Position numbers and translations under genes: made by a program. Shown here one piece after another: positions 58,141-64,000 of a DNA stretch of 64,000 bases. The notes under the pieces were generated by a model. The model saw only the letters and a list, made by a program, of their open reading frames with translations, was not told where the DNA came from and did no database searches. Location of the stretch: assembly GCF_029227915.1 (NCBI RefSeq), contig NC_079883.1, positions 15,808,001-15,872,000 on the forward strand, read 5' to 3'. The first letter of the stretch is position 1, and every line of letters begins with the position of its first letter. The DNA comes from Hydractinia symbiolongicarpus (lineage: Eukaryota > Cnidaria > Hydrozoa > Anthoathecata > Hydractiniidae).

Positions 58141-59409
58141 CTAAATACGCAGATAATATTCTCTCAGTTGCAACTTAAAAATATTGTATGATTCACATTT
58201 TCTAATGTCCAACGGGAGTGTATTGTAAATATGTGCTCCAGTGTAACAGAAAGCTCCACGAGCATATTCCAAACGAAGATTAGGTAATTTCAAGCTATTT
58301 CTATTGTTACGTGTGTGTCTTGTGTGGTTTGTTTTTGTGAAGTAATTTTTAACATTTTCACACACATCATTGTCCAAGCAACGGCGAATGAAATTACAAC
58401 CTCGCATTTCTATCATATTAACAGTATCAGGTGGTGTCAAGATTTGATTTCCAGTAATTGAAGCTGCTCGTCTATGTAAAGATTGGAGCTTGAGTAGTTG
58501 TGTCTGAGAATTCTTAAGGTGAACAAATCCGCAATATGTTAATACTGGTTGAATCATTGTTTAAAAAATTACAAATGCAGCTTTTTCTGTAATCAGCGGT
58601 CGAATGCGATATAGTAAACGTAATCTACTGGAAGCTTTTTGATACGTTAAATCAAACTTGCTGCTCAAATCCAATGATGGTACGATAAGTACACCAAGAT
58701 ATTTATACGTGGATGTTACCCTCACAGTTTGGTAGCCGTAAGTTACGTTTAATGAGCTGTTTTGTTTAGAGAGGTTATTTTTCGAACCAAATAACATTGC
58801 TTTAGTTGTGCCCAAAATTGACCCTTGTGGTACTCCACTATTGACTGGATGTTCAAAGAATTTTTGTATTTAACTTGCTGAAATCTACCAAACAAATAGT
58901 CTGTGAACCACTCGTGCTCGTCTCCAACAATTCCAAAACTGGTTAATTTTGACAGTAGTTTACCATGACTTAACATGTCGAATGCTTTTGTGAGGTCTAA
59001 AAATACGGCACCGACCATTTTGCCATCGTTAACCGTCAATTTCACAGTGTTGATAAAGATTGTTGCAGCCACATTAGTTGAGCGAGAGGCCTGAAACCAA
59101 ACTGGTTATTGTTTATTAAATTGTTACTTTCCAGATATACAGTCAATTGTTCATGCACAACTTTTTCAATCACCTTGGATATAGCTGGAATAACAGATAT
59201 TGGTCTGTAGTTATTAACAGATGACTTTGTTCCAGATTTGAAAATGGTAACACTTTGGTGCGTTTCCAGTCACTTGGAAAAGTTGAAGTTTCAAAAGACA
59301 TGTTAATAATGTATGTCAGTGGTGAAGCGATTACCTCTTTGAGTAACCAGAATGGTAGATCATCTAGCCCAACAGACTTTTTACGTTTTAATGATTGTAG
59401 ATGTTTCAT
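58141..59409 (-). pseudogene. LINE reverse transcriptase, catalytic block deleted
   Basis: Pieces in three frames: KKSVGLDDLPFWLLKE and PSDWKRTKVLP (59170-59409), VFLDLTKAFDMLSHGKLLSK (motif A, about 58970), FFEHPVNSGVPQGSILG (motif B, about 58815-58865), then immediately TTKAMLFGSKNNLSK and TSTYKYLGVLIVPSLDLSS (thumb). The segment that should lie between SILG and TKAM, some 60-70 residues with the (Y/F)-x-D-D catalytic pair, is missing. A precise junction at about 58815 joins the two. The C-terminus runs to 58141 (LTPPDTVNMIEMRGCNFIRR). The polymerase is therefore dead. Confidence 0.75.
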
Positions 59410-60493
59410 GGTTTCATTAACAGTGATTGATTTAAGTCGAAATTTTGGGTTAGATTTACTCGTTATTTCTTATGATATTTCCAAACGGAGTTTGTCAACA
59501 CAAAAGCAGATCTTTTAAGTGAATTTAAAACATTAGAAAAAAATCTACAAAACGCATTAGCAATAGAATGTTGATCGGTTACCAATTTCTCGTCGATTTG
59601 TATAGTAGTATTCACTTGAGAGTTCGATCTAAGTGGAAATACTTTTTTTATCGATCGCCAGAAGGATTCTGGACTTCCGGGGTTCTCCTCAAATAACTGT
59701 CGCTGATACGTATTCTTTGCTTTACGAACTTTATTATTAACCTTGTTTCTTATTTTTTTTATAAGCGGTGATATCTGCTTCTGATTTGGTTTTACGCGAT
59801 TTTCGTAACAATTTGTCGCGTGAGTTCATCTCCTTCTTGAGATCAACAATAATCCAATCACATGGCTTACCGCAAACTTTTTTATGAATTAATGGAGCCA
59901 TGGAATCGTAGGTGCGATATATAATTCCCTTTAACAAAGACCATGCTTTATTGACGTTCGTTGAATTATAAACATCTTGAAAATTTTGTGATGAAAGTGT
60001 TTGATAAAATTTATCTCCGTCATAATTTTGATAGCTTCGACAATTTATTGTTTTGTTAAAGAAACGGGTGTGATGTTGTTTTCTAATACAAAAAGGTCAT
60101 GGTCACTAAAAGAAATAGGGTGACTTTAGTATCCGCTATAACTGCGCAATTAGTTGTAGCGATAATGTCAATAAGTGTTTATGACGTTTCCACTATTCGG
60201 GTTGGTGATTTAATGACTTGTTTAAAACCGTGTAAGGTTAAAGTTGTTTTAATCCCAACATGATCGTTCTTTTTCAGAAAATCGACATTAAGATCCCCTA
60301 AGATTATAACTTCTTTGATGCCGTCTAATGTTAATGATCAGATAGAAGAGATGAAAAATCTTATTAAGATACTTTGAATTATCCGGGGGTCTATAAATTA
60401 CGGAAAGTAAATATGATTTCGCATTTTTTGGACATATTTCTAACTTCAATTTCATTTATTTCTAGATCGTGTCGCCTTTTATAAATAACATGA

Positions 60494-60988
60494 TCAACAA
60501 CATAAAATGCTACTCCGTCTCTTTTCCAAATTTACGAGATTTATGTAAAATGTGTATCCAATATTTGCAAACATGTCCTCCGGTTCATCTCCCGTATGTA
60601 TTTCCGCAAGAGAAAAAATGTCGATTTTTCTGTTGTTTATAAGAATGTTCGAAATCTCAGCAAAATTTGCCCATAGACCTTTAACGTTCAGGTGCAACAT
60701 ATTCATACCCTTTGCATTCGTAAATTCACGGATTTCATCTGTGGCATTAGGTCCAGGATACTTTTCAACATCACCGCTTAAAAGCAACAACACAAACAAC
60801 CATCTGCTTCGTCTTGAGAAATATACTCGCGTTTTGTTAAGACTTGTAAAAAAGCACGATTCGATGTTACAAATACCACTACTCTCGACAATATCCATAC
60901 CACTTTTAAAATAAAGCGAATAGTTTTCATTTGAGCACAAGTAAAAACGTTTTTGCAGCAATAATACAACAAATAATAGAGCAGCCAT
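60494..60988 (-). pseudogene. LINE ORF start: 2A-like peptide and endonuclease N-terminus
   Basis: 164 codons from ATG 60988. Residues 1-70 include hydrophobic stretches; residues 66-80 read VLLLLSGDVEKYPGP, a 2A-like sequence. From about 92 the APE endonuclease begins: MNMLHLNVKGLWANFAEI, then INNRKIDIFSLAEIHTG with the catalytic Glu, and GYTFY. The frame is lost at about 60500 and later endonuclease parts are in other frames. 2A-like peptides at this place are known in CR1/L2-group LINEs, where they separate the leading segment from the enzyme. Confidence 0.75.
60749..60772 (-). other. 2A-like ribosome-skipping motif with a changed residue
   Basis: DVEKYPGP at 60749-60772, following LLLLSG. 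The consensus is D-V/I-E-x-N-P-G-P; Tyr replaces the normally invariant Asn, so skipping is probably reduced or lost in this copy. Confidence 0.75.
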
Positions 60989-61265
60989 AAGCGCTACTGA
61001 TTTCTGTGCTGCTATTTGAGTTCAGCTTCACAATGAGTTCAGCTTGATCATGCGGGAAAAGCAGCACTACACGGTGCTAAAAGAACGGATGTGACAGCGA
61101 GTGAGACGTATGGTGAATAACATCGATGAACGAGAGCGTGCGGATATCTCAAGAGGTAGACAACAAGGAAAAGATAAGGTATTAAAAAATATAGAGACCA
61201 TGTTCCTCCAGCTAAAACAAAAGACCTCTTTAGTAGCAGAATCGTTTAGTAAGTCACTGTCATGA
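60988..61265 (+). pseudogene. virus-like gene, downstream segment
   Basis: This frame continues in the same phase as 57662-57863 relative to the shared TAAGCG. Internal stops are at 61017-61019 and 61092-61094; the final TGA is at 61263-61265. MREKQHYTVLKERM and VNNIDERERAD match the gene end at 2-193 (REKERYMLLKEQM and VNSINEQERV), which gives independent evidence that both are coding relics of one gene. The end overlaps the minus-strand frame at 61067-61603. Charged and helical; no domain recognised. Confidence 0.55.
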
Positions 61266-61603
61266 ATTATGCGACTTGCTTTTCTCCTAAGTTCCTCTAT
61301 GTATAGTCTAAAATTCACCTCTTTTGCCGTCTGTACACAAGGCACATAGTACGGACCCATCGTCTGCATTATAGCGTCCTTAAACTTTACTTTTCGGATG
61401 CCCCTCTCCAATTCCTCTCTTGACATCTTCGATCTTCCTTTGATGCCAAAAATCGCGCTTTCTTCTTCGATATTCATGTTTCTTACAATTTTTAAGGTCC
61501 AACTAGCAGCCGGTAATGCACATACCTGTTGTTCGTTGCATGCATAGCTGGCTCCATTATAGAATGCAGCTATCAAACTCATCAAGTATACGTACACGGT
61601 CAT
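61067..61603 (-). CDS. virus-like minus-strand gene, counterpart of 266-828
   Basis: 178 codons from ATG 61603. The start is hydrophobic (VYLMSLIAAFYNGASYAC); the middle is charged (SKMSREELERGIRKVKFKDA then IMQTMGPYYVP). The last 60 or so residues lie antisense to the plus-strand gene 60988-61265 and are unlikely to be original: the true 3' end was probably near 61270, by analogy with the first copy where the two genes end 72 bases apart. The KDAI-x-G-x-x-VP similarity with 266-520 supports homology, weakly. The gene could be intact at its N-terminus and read through at the end. Family unknown. Confidence 0.45.
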   Translation of the reverse strand: MTVYVYLMSLIAAFYNGASYACNEQQVCALPAASWTLKIVRNMNIEEESAIFGIKGRSKMSREELERGIRKVKFKDAIMQTMGPYYVPCVQTAKEVNFRLYIEELRRKASRIIHDSDLLNDSATKEVFCFSWRNMVSIFFNTLSFPCCLPLEISARSRSSMLFTIRLTRCHIRSFSTV

Positions 61604-61639
61604 TCCACTGTTGTTTCATCGCTTTATCTCATGTATCCT

Positions 61640-61678
61640 GAGGTCATAACATAACGTTCTGCGTAATGTTATAACCTC
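61640..61678. terminator. 17-bp near-perfect hairpin between minus-strand genes
   Basis: 61640-61656 pairs with 61662-61678 at 15 of 17 positions, with a 5-nt loop. It lies between the stop at 61740 and the next start at 61603, the same relative place as the hairpin at 1211-1237 in the first copy, though the sequence is different. Confidence 0.4.
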
Positions 61679-61739
61679 TAGAGCACCAACCCTATCCGAT
61701 TGTTTATCAACCATATATAATAGGTCCTCAATATCCCTC

Positions 61740-61853
61740 TCATTGTGATGTTTCTTCTAACTTTTCCCTATGAGAGCCGTGACTATGAGCAAGAAATATC
61801 AGGTCCGCTACAGCTTCAAACCATTCAAATATTGACATCTCTTTGATACCCAT
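61740..61853 (-). pseudogene. counterpart of the small membrane/coiled-coil gene (frameshifted)
   Basis: ATG 61853 is preceded by TATAATAAATG exactly as in 1008-1199. The frame reads MSIFEWFEAVADLIFLAHSH and stops at 61740. A minus-strand frame shifted by one base takes over nearby and contains NERDIEDLLYMVDKQ, similar to NERKIKDLEDLIDR in the first copy. So the 37-codon product is most likely a truncated form of a longer gene. Confidence 0.45.
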
Positions 61854-62082
61854 TTATTATACACTTTCCCTTTTCTTACTCTCTAGCTAACGCTATCTGT
61901 GAGTAAACACGGTCAAACCCTTATACAATGACAAATGGCAAAATCTAGTGTCGAGGCAGCGTTGTAAACATCGAGGTTCGCACAATGTTCACAAGTGTTC
62001 ATTGATACTCAGGATAGAGCCGATAAGCAGCGGACAGGAGGCGGGGGGTCAATCGACGTTCACAAGTGTGCACGTCACTGAC

Positions 62083-62524
62083 CTAGAACTACAAATACTC
62101 TCTTATTTTGATGTAACGTTTTACTAGTTGTATGTCTTTGCTGCACATGTCTTGAGTTGAGATGATCTGGGACATATTCGAGCATGTAGGGCTCTAGTTT
62201 AGCCGACTTGTTGCACATGTTCTGGGTCTTCAACTTGCCTGGAACATATTTCAGTGCATGGAGGTCCTCCGCAGCAGCCGTGCTACATATGTCTTGGGTC
62301 TTCAACTTGTCTGGGACATACTCAAGCATGTAGGGCTTAGCATCTACTGCCCTGCTGCACATGTCTTGGGACTTGAGATGATCTTGGACATACTGGAGCA
62401 TCTAGGGCTTCTCCTTAACAACTTTGTTACACATGTCTTGGCTTTTGAGATTCTTTGATGCATGCTTGAGCATCCAGGACTTCTCCTCAACAGATTTGTT
62501 TGTGGATAATTCTGAGACGCTCAT
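62083..62524 (-). pseudogene. DMCNKA/KTQ repeat protein, about five to six repeats, with stop and frameshift
   Basis: From ATG 62524 (after TATAAATG) the frame has repeats of about 27-28 residues: NLKSQDMCNKVV, then a TAG at 62402-62404, HLKSQDMCSRAVDAKPYML, EYVPDKLKTQDICSTAA, KYVPGKLKTQNMCNKSA and EYVPDHL. It then shifts frame near 62150, where the other frame carries TQDMCSKD. Each unit has a Pro-Asp, a Lys-Thr/Ser-Gln and a Met/Ile-Cys, so it should form a helical solenoid. It is homologous to 1588-1828. I believe similar repeats occur in invertebrate genomes and large DNA viruses, from memory only. Confidence 0.65.
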
Positions 62525-62579
62525 TTATAGCTACACAACTATCATCGGATATTGAAAAGGGACTTTTCCCGTCTCTACC

Positions 62580-62800
62580 CAACTTCTACATGATCTTTTT
62601 TGCGCGTGCATCAATTTTTGATAATTTCAGGAAATTCCCATTTTTTGATGGTTGCTGCGGAAGGACTGCAGGAAATTTCACGATAGATTGAAAAGATGCG
62701 GCGGAGCGGGTCGGAAGCGGGGATTTGGCCCGTGTAACAGTTTTGATCATTTTAGGGAATTCCCCTTCTTCGAGGAAGGGACCTGTGGAGTGCCTGCGGT
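62580..62800. repeat. outer repeats of the second virus-like copy
   Basis: GCGCGTGCATCAATTTTTGA and GGAAATTCCC (62598-62642), and TTTTAGGGAATTCCCCTTCT near 62750, match the 1868-1910 region of the first copy. This is likely the outer boundary of the element. Confidence 0.45.
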
Positions 62801-62869
62801 GGTAGTCGAAGGTGTGGAATAGAGCGTGAAAAGCTAACTATTTGAGTGATTCCCTTCTTCTACTATCAA

Positions 62870-63498
62870 AGAAAAAATTTAATTGAATTTTGCGTCTGTA
62901 GCATTAATAAAGTAATTGAAATTGACTAACTATAAAGCAGATTGTGTCTTCAATAATACATGTTTATCAGACTTAAATTTAACCTTTCAGTTACATATCC
63001 TAAGCATGCCGATTACTTTTTTATAAAAAATTTGCAAATGATGAAGTTTAATTTTCGCTAAAATTAATTCCTGTGAAAATTAATCCACGTAAGACATATA
63101 GAAAATGTGCTTCTCAATTCAAGAAACCTTCAAAGTATTCACCAAAAAAATGTGGGTATTTTCATCTCCTTGTGAATAAAAAATATGGTTCTAGCTCTGG
63201 GTCCACTTGCTATCTTGTTTAAAGTTAAAACACAAGCCGAAAATATCGGTTCGTTGGAACAAAATTCTGCACTTCTAACACCAAGTAACGTTCTTGGGAA
63301 AAGCCGTTGCGTCCTTTCGAGCAACTAACTGATATGCGTCATTAACACTTGTTGGCTCTGTTGTGTCCTAACTTTCATCGCTGGCCCAACGTTGAAAGTT
63401 GGGTCAGAGCTTTGAAAGATGGGACGGCCTAACTATCAACGCCTGCGTTCACGGCGTAAAATTTGAATGAATAAATGTGGCGTTTAGAGATGGGCCAC
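62870..63498. other. no gene established
   Basis: A 61-codon minus-strand frame (63139-63324) has no motif. GGCCCAACGTTGAAAGTTGG near 63382 is a short imperfect palindrome. Confidence 0.3.
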
Positions 63499-64000
63499 CT
63501 AGGTCAATGTATGCAAATTACTGGTTTGTACTTTAAACATATTTAAAGGACGACATTCAACTGTTGTGAATGACTTTCTTCTTCCAATGTTTGTTGATTC
63601 TGCGCCTCTAAATATATATAAAGTGGGAACAATAGCAAGTTCTATTTTACAACTTGTAGTTAAAGAAAATTTCATGTGCTCACTAATCTCCCTTCCGCAA
63701 ATGGCACAAAACCAACTTGAAATCAGTTTTTTTCTCCAGCGATGATCAAGTGAAAAGTGTCCACAATAAACAGCATTTGCAGACTATGCTTCTTTTGGTT
63801 ATAAGCTATTGGTTTGGAACAACCATTACATTTCCAATTTCGCGTTGCTTTCTTTTGGCGCTGTAGTACCTTCAGATTATTTAGAACATCTTTAATCAGG
63901 TTAACATTAAAAACTTTGTCGCATAACGCTCGCAAAGGATGACGAATTTTTTCGGTAGAATGTCAGTTGTAGCATCAATACTTTCAGCATCAATATCTGA
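63499..64000 (-). pseudogene. zinc-binding protein gene remnant, frameshifted, partial at the window edge
   Basis: Three minus-strand frames join in order from the right edge. The first has SDIDAESIDATTD. A second (63723-63970) reads LRALCDKVFNVNLIKDVL and NWKCNGCSKPIAYNQKK. A third (63499-63775) reads NAVYCGHFSLDHRWRKK and SWFCAICGREISEHMKFSL. The C-x2-C, C-x-H and C-x2-C pairs in this spacing suggest one folded zinc module. The shifts make this a relic. Beyond a metal-binding guess I cannot name it. It lies just outside the second virus-like block and could belong to it or to another element. Confidence 0.4.

Larger units (their letters stand above)
57858..60993 (-). mobile_element. CR1/L2-type LINE with 2A-like peptide, internally deleted
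   Basis: On the minus strand: an N-terminal hydrophobic segment and 2A-like peptide, an APE-type endonuclease (LHLNVKGLW, DIFSLAEIHTG; later SDHDLF near 60090), the linker (59516-59937), reverse transcriptase pieces, a 3' UTR, and a tail of AAATAAATAAATAAAT at 57866-57893. TAAGCG at both ends may be the target duplication, with mutated flanks. There are many frameshifts. Confidence 0.8.

Overview
The window is AT-rich eukaryotic nuclear DNA and reads like an intergenic and accessory stretch of an invertebrate genome. A cnidarian, perhaps a hydrozoan, is my best guess. The guess rests on the mix of mobile elements (CR1/L2-type LINEs with a 2A-like peptide, a Penelope relic, a tyrosine-recombinase retrotransposon, an ISL2EU-type transposon, a tRNA-derived SINE, many MITEs), on low GC, and on one intron-bearing gene with an asparagine-rich product. 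There is nothing prokaryotic. No alignment was run, so every family call comes from motifs read by eye.

Layout. 1-2.1 kb and 57.7-62.8 kb hold two diverged copies of the same compact, virus-like gene block in the same orientation. In each, a plus-strand gene ends against a run of very small minus-strand genes: a membrane/coiled-coil protein, Cys-rich proteins, and a protein of about 27-residue repeats with a DM-C-N-K-A / Y-x-P-D-x-x-K-T-Q pattern. Genes overlap by a few bases, start codons abut TATA-like tracts, and AT-rich hairpins sit at gene ends. The second copy is broken by a LINE at about 57.86-60.99 kb. This block is the best candidate for an undescribed system.

2.8-31.9 kb and 52.2-57 kb are repeat-dominated. 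A dispersed modular element has four recognised copies (2.8, 10.3, 18.0 and 52.2 kb, the last inverted). The 18 kb copy contains a 3.9 kb array of a 30-bp monomer that appears to derive from one of the element's own modules. Other repeats are a SINE, a 10-bp minisatellite, palindromic MITEs, a LINE tail, two near-perfect hairpins, and a pair of 0.5 kb direct repeats at 13.7 and 25.3 kb.

37.3-40.4 kb carries the only convincing host gene. It has a TATA box, a short leader exon, a 210-bp intron with canonical ends, an upstream ORF, an 846-codon uninterrupted coding exon and a poly(A) signal. The product looks like a disordered nuclear regulator and I do not recognise the family.

42.3-52.2 kb is a nest of decayed elements: a Penelope-like GIY-YIG end with a hammerhead-like motif, THAP-domain exon remnants, a 2.7 kb array of a 17-bp monomer, a DIRS/Ngaro-type retrotransposon with gag, RNase H and tyrosine recombinase but no reverse transcriptase, and an ISL2EU-type transposon with SWIM-YqaJ and DDE genes facing each other. 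All carry stops, frameshifts or deletions.
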